Assembly: GCF_000264905.1 (NCBI RefSeq)
Contig: NW_006763148.1
Coordinates: forward strand, 1,285,431 to 1,349,430
From: Stereum hirsutum FP-91666 SS1
Taxonomy: Eukaryota > Basidiomycota > Agaricomycetes > Russulales > Stereaceae
Direction of reading: 5' to 3'
Length of the DNA stretch: 64,000 nucleotides
Shown: positions 32,925 to 45,713 of the stretch, piece after piece
How the letters are laid out: each line of letters opens with the position of its first letter
How positions within the stretch are numbered: position 1 is the first letter of the stretch
Made by a program: the position numbers and the translations under genes
The notes under the pieces: model-generated
Told to the model about the DNA's origin: nothing
The model's input: the letters and a program-made list of their open reading frames with translations, nothing else
Databases searched by the model: none

Positions 32925-35914
32925 ATGAGCTCAAACTGCTACTTTGATTTACCCGTCTCAAGGGTTAACAGAATCCTTCGCCCTTTGCGCAACAAATGTG
33001 CACTTCTTGCATCTACCACATCCTCATCTTCACGACGCTCTCGCGCAGCGAACCCTATCACTTACTCATCCAACTCCCCCTCGTCACAATGGCAAGCGGA
33101 CGACCACCCACCTCTGGCAATACTTCAGACCCCCCAGCACCTCGTATCTCGCGTGCATCTTGATCGTCATAGTCTCGGAAACTTGGACCTTTCGCGGAAG
33201 ATCTATGCCGTTGTTGATGCTTTCAAGAACGTTCTGCAGGCCTCTTTTGGAGCTGAACGGGATGAAGGAGAGAAGACAGCATTTCTGAGCTTGACGGATA
33301 TTTGTGCAGCAGTCGTTGGAGAGAATGTGCAGGCTGAGGTTGAATGGACGGCGGAAGACGACGACGACGAAGAGGACATCGAGGAGGATGCGGAGAGGGC
33401 GATAGTTGATGACATCTACGAAGCTGTCCCTTCACGCTTCCGAAGGTATGCTTATCATAACGTCTGTCATAGACAGCCGTACTCATACATGTTCATTACT
33501 GCACAAGATGGACTCTTGTTGCTCATGCACTGTCGATCGTCATGGACCAATGCCCACACCATATTACGCTCATGACCTGCATCCTCGACATGACAATCGC
33601 ACACCGCCTACCACATGAATCTCGCCTTCTTCTCCACTCTCTTCTCGCAGTAGCACTCAGCCCGACGCGTGGCATGCCTGCACCTCCCATCTGCCATCCC
33701 GCACACACTTCCTACCTCAAACAACTATGCGCCAAGTGGACTTCCAACAATACCGAAGGAGACGTTGGATTATCAACATTCTTTTCCGAGAGGACCTTCG
33801 CGCGAATTCTTGCTGACGTCATGGCTGATGTTGCTATCGCAGAGGTTTGGACATGCAAGGCCGTGTCCAGATTTGCTCGCCAAGTCCAGTCGAGCGACTT
33901 CCTCGCTTTCCTGCCCTTGATGGATTCGTTAGTTCAGGTGGTGGCTCGGAAGGCACATATTCTGAATACAAGACGAAAGTATAGCAAGAAGTCCGCCGAG
34001 ATTTCGCCACATGACGATGATGACGCCGTTCAGCTCTGTGATCGTTTGACGAGGTGGCTACAGGTCTCCGCTTCTCGGCCTGTTTTGAGTCTCGAAGACG
34101 CTGGGCCAACAAATGACGCCGACTCACCGGAGGAAATTTGGTGCATCATCAATATCCTCAGCCATGTTCAGCCTATTGCATTATATTCTTTTCCTCGAGA
34201 CTCAAAAGTCGAAGACCCCTATCGCGAAGTCCAAGATGCCTTGGTCAATCTGACAACACGGATCATTTCCTCCCCCTTCTTCCCTTCTTGCAGTCCCAAA
34301 CAATCAGCCTGTCTCCTCGACATCGTACAGTCTATCAAACCCCTCACCTCAACCTATGACGGGCTCGTCAAACAAGCTTTCCCTGGCTCTTCAGCGGACT
34401 CAGCATCTCCGCCACCGACAACAAGACCACCGCTGCAGGCCAGCCTGCGGGTATTGCATACTTACGCGACCTCCTTGAGGAACAACTCTCTCGGGGCTCT
34501 GGAAGCGTCTCTCTGGACCTGCGCCCTCCGATATTTCGAGCGGGAAGTCACGCTTTCTTCCCCCGCTGATGCTCGCGAAACAGGACGCATCAGGAATCAA
34601 CTCATGGACGCCGTCAGTGAGGCAGAGCAGAGGCTTTGCGGAGCTACCCCCTCCACACAGGCGTCCCAGTCCACCGCATCGGGCGACGAGCTGGAGGCGG
34701 AAAGCGCACCGGCTGGTGAGTGGGAATGGGAGGAGATGATTGGTAGCTTCGTGCGCAAATCGCCGTTGCTCGTGAAGACGGCACGTCCTGGTGTCAGTAC
34801 TTTGAACAGGCGGATGAGAACGAGGTCGTCCGCTCTTACGCAGGAGCCTATATCGGCACCGGTCTTCCGAACCCAAACGGCTGTGGCATCGACATCCAGG
34901 TCTTCCTCCACGATGGCTGCTCGTGCTGCTCCCGTCCCCATCAGTCACGAGACGGGCAAGAGGACGAAGTCGACGCCGTCGCTTTCGACGTCCGCTCCAG
35001 TCAAGCAGTCGAGCAACGTCAGGCCTCCGCGTTCCGTGCGTTCTGCTACACCGGGACCCTCGAGACCATCCACCTCACAGACGTCCTCGATTCCTGAATC
35101 TCCCGGTCGCAGGCCAGTGAAGAAGCAAAAGCGCGAGCATGGCGCTACTCACACCATTCCAATCAAGGCCGTAGCCAAGCTGTCCAAGACGTCAGCCCAT
35201 CAATATGCCTCAGCCCCTGTCCTTCGACGAACCCCTTCCTCGCATTCTGCATTTTCTTCCGCGTCATCGTCGACGAAAACACTCGCCTCCACCACACATT
35301 CCTCCGCTTCCTCGGCATCCATGTCCCAGGGCTCAAGATCTATCACGCCTCCCACCGATGTCGAGGACAAGGCCGAAGACGAAGATGAAGACGACGAAGA
35401 CGAGGACGATTTCGACAACCTGCTCACGCCGACGAAGAAGTTGAAGACGCGGAAATTGACGAATTTCAGGTCTATGCTCGCGGATTCGCATATGAACGCC
35501 ATATGTTTGCATCCCGAGAGGGCTTTGGCGAGGAAGCAAGCTCTGGCGCAGACTTCGGCATCTGCTCCCCCTATCATTACGAGGAGAACCGGTGGTACTG
35601 GGAAGAGGCCGCCTGCGCCGAAGTCGTTCAGTCCGAGTCCAAGTCGGGAGCGTAGTCCAAGTCCTGCTCCGCGTCCTGCGAGTGCTCTGAAGCGTGCTCC
35701 GAGGTATGCGTACGAGTACGGGCATAGTGAAAGTTCGGAGTCGGAGTATGGCGGTGGCGGTGGTAGTCGCGGTGGTGGTAGTGATGTTTTGGATGAGTAT
35801 GAGGATGAGGAGGATGAGGAGTTGGATAGGATTAGAGGCAGAATGTCGATAGGGCATGAGTCGATGTCCTCGGACGACGTGTTAGACCTTTTTGCATATG
35901 ATGATTCTGTGTGA
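32925..35914 (+). CDS. Uncharacterised 975-aa protein with disordered nuclear-type C-terminal half
   Basis: Two exons (32925-33445 and 33508-35914) encode 975 aa. The ATG in CGCCATGAG is in good context. The N-terminal 530 residues look helical (for example IYAVVDAFKNVLQASFG, LLHSLLAVALSPTRG, MDSLVQVVARKAHILNTRR) with an acidic run EDDDDEEDIEEDAE. The second half is low complexity: Ser/Thr/Pro-rich with basic clusters (RRPVKKQKREH), an acidic tract (DKAEDEDEDDEDEDDFDNLL), TPTKKLKTRKL, SPSPSRERSPSP, and Gly/Asp/Glu repeats at the end. This suggests a nuclear, phosphorylated protein. I do not recognise the family and propose no function. Confidence 0.75.
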
Positions 35915-37108
35915 TTGGTTCACCGCATCGAATCTTGGTTTCATGATAGAGCACACCTATACGCACATATATTTGTTTGGTTTTATGTCTGCACACCATT
36001 CTACACGACTGATCATATACCTTTTCTCCCCGCCAATGTTATATATCGTGTACGAGTTCACTTGTAAGCTACACAAACGGGTATCTAATTACACATTTCG
36101 AGATCTTGTTCATGGGGAGCGCTGACAAGCAGAGCGGTGCAATGTACATGGCCGCTCCAAGTTGACAAACTAGAGCCGCTATACACTTTCCTATCATAAG
36201 AATCGTCTGGTACAGCATGGTTTGACAACTGGCTGCCTCATTCACTCAGGATAGTCGCATGACCACATCAAATTGACCGGGATGGAAGGGACCCCGCAGC
36301 ATGCATCGGATTGACAGAGCTTTCGCCAACCACGACCATGCCAACATCATATCCGTGCCCAGGTGGCGCATGCCGAAGACAGCATGTGGCTAAACACCAA
36401 AAAAGAAGCCTCGTGGGTTGTCACTCATGACTGTCAGTTTCCAGCAATCGACCAAATGAAGACGGTCTTTTGTTGGACGTTGCACTGCGGTGATGTGAGT
36501 GCAGTATATCAGCAAGTCCAGGCCGCCATAGACTAACATAGACATCGACGCGAGGCTGAGCGAGTGGTGTTAGAGAGCTGAAACATGAACGCGACAGTCG
36601 TGTGGGCCAGTTGTTATTGTTCCCAGTTACGGAACGAGAACACAAAACCATTCCATACGACACGAACGATAGATTGACTTATACGGAGAGCATTGAGTAA
36701 GTCGATCGCGGTTCGGTTTCGAGGAACAGTTGGGCATGGGTAAAACAGGAGGTGCGGAACGTTGCCATGATGCTTGCGTTGTTCAATGGTGCGAACAAAA
36801 GACAGAATCTGAGGACAAGTGCAGAGAGGTGGCGAGAGGGGGTCAATGTGTCTTGATCAGTCGGTGAAAGCGAAGAAAGCGAGTTCTGACGCGTGTGGCG
36901 CATGTCCACGCAACTAACAATACCCCTCTACATACAAGGTATCTGGGCCCTTCTATCCATCACTGAACAATGTAGGTTTGCACGAGGACATGCCTAATCG
37001 ATGCCGCTGTACGTATGGACGAGGAAGGGTGATCAGAAGCGTTCATACGAGTCAGAGGATTTCCACATACCTGTTGAGAGCCGAGCAACTGCCGTACTCG
37101 GATGATGG
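35915..37108. other. Intergenic region, no gene recognised
   Basis: About 1.2 kb containing the 3' UTR of the 975-aa protein gene and the 3' side of the complex I subunit gene. Reading frames near 36421-36909 on the minus strand have no motif and no supporting splice extension. Confidence 0.5.
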
Positions 37109-37330
37109 CTAGTGATGATGCTCTTTGCCGTGTTCAAGAGCCTTTGCCTGCTCTTGTGGAAGAATGCCACCGTAGAAGTTGTCTGCGACGACGTAGCAGG
37201 TGAAGGCAACAACCGCGATGCCGAAGCCGGGGAACATGTTGGCGAACATCTGCCGCCTGGCGAAGACGGGATGTCTGCGCCAAGCGTCACGTTTTGCCCA
37301 AGGGTCGCGGTAGAGGTTTGGCCCAGCCAT
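37109..37330 (-). CDS. NADH:ubiquinone oxidoreductase B12 subunit (NDUFB3-like)
   Basis: A single coding exon of 73 aa. The sequence starts MAGPNLYRDPWAKRDAWRR, the DPWA+.+AWR motif of the NDUFB3/B12 accessory subunit of mitochondrial complex I. One membrane helix follows (GFGIAVVAFTCYVVADNF) and a short His-rich tail. It acts as a structural part of the membrane arm of complex I. An acceptor-like ATTTAG lies just before the ATG and a GTATGT lies about 65 bp further upstream, so a 5'-UTR intron (about 37333-37398) is likely. Divergent from the topoisomerase I gene. Confidence 0.8.
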   Translation of the reverse strand: MAGPNLYRDPWAKRDAWRRHPVFARRQMFANMFPGFGIAVVAFTCYVVADNFYGGILPQEQAKALEHGKEHHH

Positions 37331-37659
37331 TGTCTAAATGAGAACAAAAGGTGGTAAGATGAGGGCGGTGCTGTAAGAGGAGAGGTATACATACCTGTGT
37401 GAGTGGGCGATGTGAGAGGGTGGAGGCGGTGGCGGGAAATCGGCGGAGCAGCCGGGAGACGAGATGGGCCACGTGATGTGATTTAGGGCAGGAACCCGTG
37501 TGACTTGTCGCTGGCGGCAGGAAGCGATTCGAACCCGAACAAAACACCAAGTCGATCCCGACTCTGCCTCCACGGCCCTCTTTCTTCCTCTTTCCCCCAT
37601 CTGCTACCCCACCCCTCCTGCTCCCGCCCGCATCCCCTCGCCCCCACTTTGTGCCCACA
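37331..37659. promoter_or_regulatory. Divergent promoter region, NDUFB3 / TOP1
   Basis: 329 bp between start codons. The side next to TOP1 is C/T-rich (CCCCTCGCCCCCAC), as is common at basidiomycete transcription starts. The part next to NDUFB3 holds its probable 5'-UTR intron. Confidence 0.55.
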
Positions 37660-40600
37660 ATGAGCAATGACGCGATGAGCGACGACGACGTCCCCCTCGC
37701 GTCACAGACATCCATGTCCAAGGCGCCGTCTAAGAACAGCCACATCACCAACGGGAACGGACACGCTCACGCCAATGGCCACCTTTCTGGTGATGACTCT
37801 CCCATGAGCGAGGATGATGTCCCCCTAGTTTGTATTTCTGTAGCTCTTATAATACCTTCCTTCACTCACTGCCACCCTACAGTCCCAGAAGGCGCCCTCT
37901 GCCACATCCACATCGCGCTCTATGAAGCGTAAGGCTGCGAGGGTCTCGTCCGACTCCAGCGACGATGATGCCCCACTAGCCTCTTCGCAGCCAGTGGCCT
38001 CACAGATGAAGTCGGCAGCGATCCCTATGCCCGGCGCAGTCAAAGCGACTACTGTGCGCGCGAGCGCTCTCAATGGGAATGGGAAGCTGAAGCGCCCAGT
38101 CGTTGACGACAGCGACTCCGACGATGCACCCCTCAGCAGTCAGATCGCGTCCACCAGTACCACTCCTTCAAAACCTATGCCGAAGTCGAGGCGTAAGGTC
38201 AAGAAGGAAGACCTTGAGGACGATTTGCCTTTTGCCGACTCTGAGGAGGACACGAAGACGCCCAAGAAGTCTTTGCCCCCGAAAAAGCGAAGAAAGGTCA
38301 AGGACGAGAGCGACACGGAGGTGGAGAAGAAGCCGGCAAAGAAGGCGACGAAGCGGGTGAAGAAGGAGGAGGACGTGTCAGAGTCTGAGAAGCCTCCGCC
38401 GAAGAAGAGAGGCAAGGCGAAGAAGGAGGATGAGGACGAGAAGAAAGGTGAGAAGAAAGCGAAGGGAAAGGCAAAGACAAAGAAGGAGGAGGAGGAAGTC
38501 TTCAAGTGGTGGGAGCAGGAGGATCCGAACGGTGATGGCACACAGAAATGGACGACCCTCGAACACAGTGGTGTTCTCTTCCCGCCACCGTATGAACCTC
38601 TACCGAAGGACGTCAAGATGAAGTATAACGGTACGTCGCTTTCCCGGATATTTCCCTCCATGCTTGAGTCGCTGAATACGCGTCATCTTAGGCAAACCCG
38701 TGGACCTACCGCCTGCGTCAGAAGAGGTGGCTGGCTTTTATGGTGCAATGATCGAGACCGACCACGCGAAAGACGCCACTTTCAACAAGAACTTCTTCCA
38801 GGACTGGCTCAAGGTCCTCAAAAAGAATCCTCCTGTATGTTTTCTACCGACATGCACGTACGTCCTATGAACTAATTGTCCTGTGTTATAGCGCGACGGA
38901 ACGAAAATCACGGATTTCGAACGATGCGATTTCCGACCAATGTTCGAGTTCTTCGAGGCAGAGAAGGCGAAGAAGAAGGCGCTTACCAGTGCTGAGAAGA
39001 AGGAGCTCAAGAAACAGAAGGACGAGGCCGAGGGTAAATACACGACATGCCTTCTCGACGGGCGTAAAGAGAAGGTTGGCAACTTCAGGGTGGAGCCTCC
39101 CGGTCTGTTCAGAGGACGAGGAGATCATCCTAGGAAGGGCGCATTGAAGGTTTGGATTATTTCCATCCTTGCTCGTCTTGACCTGAGATTGACTCGAATC
39201 AGTTGCGTGTGGGTCCTGAGGATATCACCCTTAACATTGGAGCAAACGCTACGATTCCCACGCCTAACGTACCCGGGAAGTGGAAGACCGTTATTCACGA
39301 CAACACTGTGACTTGGCTGGCGACTTGGGTCGAGAATGTTAATGGCAACCACAAGTATGTGTTTTTGGCAGCCGGGAGTTCGCTCAAGGGTCAGAGCGAC
39401 ATGATGAAATTCGAGAAGGCCCGGGAACTCAAGGTGGCGCCGTTCTCGTGTATGGTCGTGTCGAGTACCTGCTGACATCACTCTGAATAGAATCACATCG
39501 ACCGTATCCGCCAAGATTACAACGAGGACATGAAAAACAAGGTCATGGCTCTTCGACAGCGTGCAACCGCTGTGTACTTCATCGACATCCTTGCTCTTCG
39601 TGCCGGTAACGAGAAGGGCGAGGACGAGGCTGACACCGTCGGCTGTTGCTCCCTGCGTTGCGAACACGTCACACTCGAACCTCCGAACTATGTTGCTTTT
39701 GACTTCCTCGGAAAGGATTCTATCCGGTACTATAATCGTGTCACGGTCGAACAGCAAGTCTTCAAGAACATCCGCATATTCAAGGACGGGAAGAAGGATG
39801 ATGACGATCTGTTTGATCGTGTAAACGTGAGTTCGCTCTCATATTGACCTTCGCGACGACTATTGACGCGATCTCATCTTGTGGGTTTGCAGCCAGGGCT
39901 GTTGAACAAGCATCTACAGTCGTACATGAAGGGTTTGAGCGCGAAGGTCTTCCGTACTTACAATGCCTCGATCACTTTCCAGAAGCAGTTGGACGACACC
40001 CCAGCGAAAGGCACTCTTCAGGAGAAGTTGAACCACTACAATCATGCAAACCGGATGGTCGCCATTCTCTGTAACCATCAACGTGCCGCGCCGAAGACAC
40101 ATGAGCAGTCCATGGGCAAGATGAAGGACAAGGTAGGACTCGTTTCAGCCGTTGCATAGTTTGGTTTTTATTGACAAATTGTGTGTCTCGTTAATAGCTA
40201 CGTGGGATGAAGTACGACCGTATGAAGCTCCGTCACGCCTTGTTCGCCATCGATTCGAAGTACAAGAAGCAGAAGGCCTACAAGGACGATGAGTCTGACC
40301 TCGACGACGATGATATCGCAGAGCACGAAGAGGGTTTGAAGGCGAAGGAGATCGAGCGTGTGCAGAAGAAATTCGCGAAGGAGAACGAGAAGCTGCAGGA
40401 AGACGGCAAGAGGCCTCAGCCGGAGTCAGCCCTGAAAGAGCGACTGAAGGAAGTCGAGGACGAGTTCAAGAAGCTGAAGAAGGAGAGAGGGACGAACAAG
40501 GCGACGTTTGCGCGTGCGAGGCCGGTGGAGAAGATCGAGGAGATGATCAGCAAGTTGGACGAGAGGATGAAGACGTTCAAGTTACAGATGTTGGATCGTG

Positions 40601-40938
40601 AGGCGGGTAAGGAAGTCGCTCTTACGACGAGGTATGTCCTTCATGCCTTGTGGTAGGTTTTCGAGCACTACTGATATCGTAATCTAGTAAAATTAACTAT
40701 CTAGACCCTCGGTTCGTCTATTTCATCGATGCTTTGCGTTCGTGTCCATGTCGTTGACGAGTTTTATTTAGTATCACTGCGGCATGGTGCAAGAAACATG
40801 ACGTACCAATTGAGAAAATTTTCTCGAAGACGCTCTTAACGAAGTGTAGGTTCCCCTCTCCCTTTATCCCCTTAGTCCCAACTCACTCTTGCTGTAGTCC
40901 CCTGGGCTATGGAGGCCGACGATGACTGGCAATTCTGA
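37660..40938 (+). CDS. TOP1: DNA topoisomerase I (type IB)
   Basis: Eleven exons encode a nuclear type IB topoisomerase of about 830 aa that relaxes supercoils ahead of forks and polymerases. The N-terminal domain is long, with repeated DDD-type acidic patches ([27 protein letters not shown]) and Lys-rich NLS-like stretches. The core begins [21 protein letters not shown]. Active-site regions visible are [10 protein letters not shown] (Arg), [11 protein letters not shown] (Lys), [11 protein letters not shown] (Arg), and SKINYLDPR with the Tyr nucleophile, followed by [17 protein letters not shown] coiled-coil linker lies before the Tyr. Short 3' exons (about 40686-40709 and 40770-40846) carry the catalytic Tyr and the following segment. 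The end MEADDDWQF is typical of fungal enzymes; stop 40936-40938. Confidence 0.95.
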
Positions 40939-41464
40939 TACAGGACCGTGCATTGAAGGCCTGACGGACACACACCGCCAGACCTCGGACTATTTCTCAT
41001 CATCGGAAAGACTTGGAGCAACACACGATGTTATGGTTTGTGGTATATCCTAGAGGGCACTGTTATGCTTGTGTCCTTTTCGCATTTGTGTTATTGAGTG
41101 GTGGTCGGCTGGAGATGGTGATAGTTGGTCTGTATCCCGAGTCGGCTTGCACAAGAGCTGTCCGTTGTAGAACCTCACGCAATTATGTATTCTCGAGACG
41201 ACCATTGGAATCTCGTTTGTTTATTATGCTGTATATCCGAGCTCGACGAGCGAGGAGACATGCAATGATGTGTACTGGCGAGCAATCTGTTTCAACAACA
41301 TTCAAATTTTGAACGCGTCGCACAAACCCCAACCAAGTCGCGTCGCAAGTTTATTGGGGATTTCACGTGCGACTGGCCGAGGATCGCACGCGTCAGGGCG
41401 GCGCGCTCAAGTTCGCTGCGTTTTTGGCTCGGCTGTGCACTCTGCACGTATCCTGCTGACCGTC
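40939..41464. other. Intergenic spacer TOP1 / CDS1
   Basis: About 525 bp with the TOP1 3' UTR and the CDS1 promoter. No gene or named site recognised. Confidence 0.5.
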
Positions 41465-43842
41465 ATGAGCAGACCACAAATCCCAACAAAGTCCTCTGTC
41501 GCCTCCAGGACAAAATACGAGCTGCTCGCCGTGGACGATGCTGACGACGAGAGCGAACAGGAGGAGCAGGAGGAAGAGCAGCCCGAACCAACGCAGGAGT
41601 CCGTTTCTCCATTCATCCTCGACCTTACTTCCAACTGACCAACCCGAATCCAACAGGTCCGCTACTCCCGTGAAACTGACAAAAACTGCTCAGCGCAAAG
41701 CCGCAAAGGCTGCTCGACTGGAAAAGCAGCAGCGAAAACGCGGGTCCGTCTCGCCTTCGCCCGCAGGAGGTGCATCCCCTTCACCAGTTCCACCTGCCGT
41801 CTTACCCCCAACACCTCCACCAGAACCTGCTTCCCTCCCCAAATCTTCTGCTACACCCAAGGAGAGCACCACGCAGGCACCTGTATCTCCTGAGCCAGAG
41901 TCGACGAACGAGGTGTCGCCTGCGATTGTCGTCGACAGTGCGGAGACACCGGCACAGAATGGTCATGCGCATGAGCATATAGCGGAGCCACAGACGGCTC
42001 CGGCGCCAGTGATCGCTCACTCGTCTGTAGAGCCTGCGCCTGCGAAGAAGGACTATTCCGCACCTCAAGCCAAGCCTGAGGCCAAGGCTCCTGCTTCTGC
42101 GCCCGTCACACAGCCTGTGCAATCCGAACCGAAGGCGGTTGTGGATGCGGTCGCTGAGGATCACGCGAAGGAACATAAGGAGGAGAGACACGTAGAACTG
42201 AAGGAATCCTCTCCACCAAAGGCCAACGAGAGTGAAAAGGAGAAGAAGAGGCAAAATGCACTGACGAGGACAGTATGGACGCTCATTATGATTGGAGGTT
42301 TCCTCAGTAAGTTTGGGTTCGTTTTCGCCTCCATTGACATGGTGCTTATAAGTTTGGCATGGGTTTTGAATAGCAATTTTGGCTATGGGGCATGGGTATA
42401 TGGTCATCCTTGTCATGCTCTGCCAGACCTTGGTGTATCGCGAGGTGACCAGGCTCTTCACGTTGACTGGATCTAAAGCCGACGCCGACAAGGCAGGAAA
42501 GGACCCATGGAGTCAAACACTCAATTGGTACTTCTTCGTGGTCACAAATTACTTCTTGTATGGTGAGAGTATCATCTATTACTTCAAGGTCAGTATCTAC
42601 TTTCTATCCATTTACACGTGCTCATAACGCATTGCTCATGCTGTTTGTACGACTTACAGCATGTTGTGTTTGCGGATTCGAATCTCCTTCCGTTCGCTAC
42701 AAACCACCGGATCATCAGCTTCACGCTCTACACCATCGGGTTCATGGGATTCGTCATGTCGTTGAAGAAGGGCTATCTGAAGCAGCAGTTCGGTCTTTTC
42801 TGCTGGGTGCATATGAGTCTGCTCCTCATTGTCGTGTCGAGGTATGCTCTCGGCTACGCTGCCCGTTACAGCCTCACTCACCTTCTCACTTGCTTCTAGT
42901 CACTTCATCGTCAACAACATCCTCGAAGGACTCATCTGGCTCTGGGTTCCTGCCTCACTCGTCATTTGCAACGACATCTTCGCTTACATCTGGGGAATCA
43001 CCCTTGGGCGTACCCCTCTGATAAAGCTATCGCCTAAGAAGACCGTCGAAGGTTTCGTCGGCGCTTTCCTCAGCACTATCGTCTTTGCGATCCTCTGGGG
43101 GACGTATTTCGCAAGATTCAACTACATGATCTGTCCCGTGCATGACCTGGGCGTGAATATTTGGAGTGATATGCAGTGCACGCCGAACCCGGTTTTCGTA
43201 TGGCGGGACTGGCAGATCTGGAAGCCTGTGGCTGCGTCTCTGTCGACTTTCGTAAATATTCCTCTTTCTGTTCACCACAAATCCCCCATGCAAGACTTGT
43301 TCATAGGTTGTATCCATACTAATTCCCGTCTATCTGCAGCTCCGCCGCCAGATCACGACGATCCCATACACTCCGTACCAGATCCACCTATTCTTCATGG
43401 CCTGCTTCGCGTCCCTCGTAGCTCCCTTCGGCGGCTTCTTCGCATCTGGCTTCAAACGCGCCTTCAACATCAAAGACTTCGGCCACAGTATCCCCGGTCA
43501 TGGAGGTATGACCGACCGTATGGACTGCCAGTGCGTACCTATCTTACCTCACCGACTCTCCGCCGCACTCTATTTCTTTCTAGCCAACCACTTCCGTCTC
43601 GTTACCCGTGCGATGTGATGATTACTGGTACTGACTGTGGTGTGTTTTATGCTATGTGTAATAGGTTTTTGATGGGCGTCTTCGTCTATGTCTACCATAG
43701 CAGTCTGATCAGGGAGCACCACGTCACCGTCGGCTCTGTGTTGCAGACGATCGTGAGCGGACTATCGACCGAGGAGCAGTTGGAGTTGCTCAGAGATATG
43801 AAGCGATACTTGGAGGGGCAGGGGATTTCTGTGGGGTTCTAA
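41465..43842 (+). CDS. CDS1: Phosphatidate cytidylyltransferase (CDP-diacylglycerol synthase)
   Basis: About eight exons encode a multi-spanning ER/mitochondrial membrane enzyme that makes CDP-diacylglycerol from phosphatidate and CTP, the precursor of phosphatidylinositol and cardiolipin. The start is the ATG at 41465 ([16 protein letters not shown]); exon 1 ends at 41598 and exon 2 begins at 41657. A long Pro/Ala/Glu-rich N-terminal extension (about 250 residues) precedes the first helix ([18 protein letters not shown]). The core shows [28 protein letters not shown], and the family signature split over exons near 43460-43530: [13 protein letters not shown], then [13 protein letters not shown] with the metal-binding Asp residues. 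Hydrophobic [13 protein letters not shown] follows. The long N-terminal extension is unusual next to animal enzymes. Confidence 0.93.
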
Positions 43843-44360
43843 AAGCGTGTCCGGTATGAGGACCTGGATGGATCGCATCGTGTACTCAGTTGAAGGCTGC
43901 CGAGAAGGATGCACATTCTCATTGATTCTTGTTGGACATGTTTTCCATAGTAGTCATCGTATAATGGTTGATTGATCGCTCCTTGGACTCGTAATATGCA
44001 CACGCTTTCTCTTACGTTTTCCACCTATGCATAATCGTGTATACGCATTGCCCCTATGAGTTCTTAATCTATATTATTCTCCTCCATGTTCTTCCGCTAC
44101 GAGATTCTGTTTCGAAGAGATGGCGACCACAAATGAACAGCAGTTTCTCTCATCAACTTCGTGGCGCTAGGGAGGGTCCAGATGAGCCCAGACGCGGAGT
44201 CTCACGCGAGGTCGTCGGCGATGCTTAGGGCGTTTTTATTCGAGGGAAAGCATGCATAGGAGCGAAATACAGGCATGGCATGGAACTCATAGACCAACAC
44301 GAAGGAGAAGAAAGGGTGGAATAAAGACAAAGCAAAGGGCGGGAGGCGACAGGGGGTGAT
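43843..44360. other. Tail-to-tail spacer CDS1 / RPS23
   Basis: About 520 bp between convergent genes, holding both 3' UTRs. No gene seen. Confidence 0.5.
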
Positions 44361-45164
44361 TTATGAACGGGGCTTTTCCTGTGGTCGGGTAAGGGATGGA
44401 ATGTGTGAGCGGCCGGAAATATGGGAGGCCGCCAGGGGAAAGACGGGAGTAAACGCACCTTCTTCTCCTTCCAGAGAGCGAGAAGGCCAACACCAGAGAC
44501 CTTGACGACCTTGAAACGGACACCGGGAATATCACCCTTGGCCTTTCCACGGCGACCGAAACCGGAGATGAGGACCTCGTCGTTCTCGTCGACGAAGTTC
44601 AGGCAACCGTCATTCTGCGTGCGCAGGATCACAGCGTTAATAATCACAGAGATCAAATGATTAGAGACAGGGCGGAGGATGATTGAGAGGGAAAGGACGT
44701 ACGGGCACGAAAGCAGTGACCTTCTTGCCGTTTTTAATGAGCTGCACACGCACACACTTTCGGATGGCAGAGTTGGGCTGCTTGGCCTCAACGCCGACTT
44801 TCTCGAGGACGATACCCTTCGCATGGGATGAACCTCCAGTGGGGGAAGTCTTGTAGAAGTTACCGAGGGCACGCTTCTTGTAGGACTTGTCCGCCTATTA
44901 AGCCATCGCGAAATCCGATTGAAAGCCCCATAATTATCCACCGAGGAACAAACGAGCCAGAGAAATGTATTGAATCAGAAACGAGAGGTAAGATATAGAG
45001 CAATAATGGGACGTACCCAACGGTTCTCCCTGCGACCGTTCCTGAGCTTGCGCGCTGCTTGCAATCCGCGGGGTTTGTTGGCTGTCGGGTGCAGCGACGA
45101 AGGTCAGTCAAACGTTCAGCATAGCAGATAGCGAGGAAGACGAGGAGGGCGACGTACAGCCCAT
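44361..45164 (-). CDS. RPS23: Ribosomal protein uS12 (RPS23)
   Basis: Five coding exons on the minus strand, about 145 aa, the usual length. The first exon is only 7 nt (ATGGGCT, 45164-45158), giving [18 protein letters not shown] after splicing. Further blocks are [92 protein letters not shown] and the end KEKKEKPRS. The PNSA loop, the site of prolyl hydroxylation and decoding-centre contact, is intact. It is part of the small subunit decoding centre. Introns are longer than most in this window, as often in ribosomal protein genes; no snoRNA boxes were seen in them. Confidence 0.95.
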
Positions 45165-45713
45165 GTCTTGAGGTTGTCGATGTCGGCGGTCGCTTGTTTT
45201 CGCTAGCCATCGCCAATCCACGCTCGGCAGTCCCCTGCCGCGCCAAACCTTAATCCTCACAACTTTACAGCTCAATCGTGCCGGGCCTCGGCATCAACCA
45301 CGTGCGTCTGCCTCCCATTTGCGCCTTTCTCATGCACATTTATTCGCGAGTTTCTCAGCATTTTCTTCGACAGCGTCGCCATCCCGCTTCTGATCGCCCT
45401 TGTCGCCTCCCATGCACTCCTTGTACTACTTTGTTTATGGCCTTTTGTATCGCGCACTTCACATGCGCTTGCAATATCATCATTACAGCAATAACCACTC
45501 CGCGTTATCCAAACCAGCTTAGCCCAACTTTGCCCATGGCCACGGTTATCATGCGAACATCCCTGCACTCGGAACCGCCTTCCCATGAACAAGTGATAAT
45601 GACGGGACAACATCTTCCGTCTCCGCATTCTAAATGTTCATTTCTCTGCGATAGAGAGCTCAGCTGTGCACCACTCACTTCCTCGCGAATACCGCAATTG
45701 GCTCCAGTCGAGC
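45165..45713. promoter_or_regulatory. Divergent promoter region, RPS23 / alpha-beta hydrolase
   Basis: About 550 bp between divergent start codons. T/C-rich in the middle. No TATA box or gene recognised. Confidence 0.45.

Noticed and set aside
37497..37560. GGGTTCGAATCG on the minus strand resembling a tRNA B box
   Set aside because: Flanking stems do not pair as a cloverleaf; the site lies in the NDUFB3 upstream region.
42665..42700. GATTCGAATCC-like B box
   Set aside because: It is inside a coding exon of CDP-diacylglycerol synthase and conserved as protein (ADSNLLPFA).
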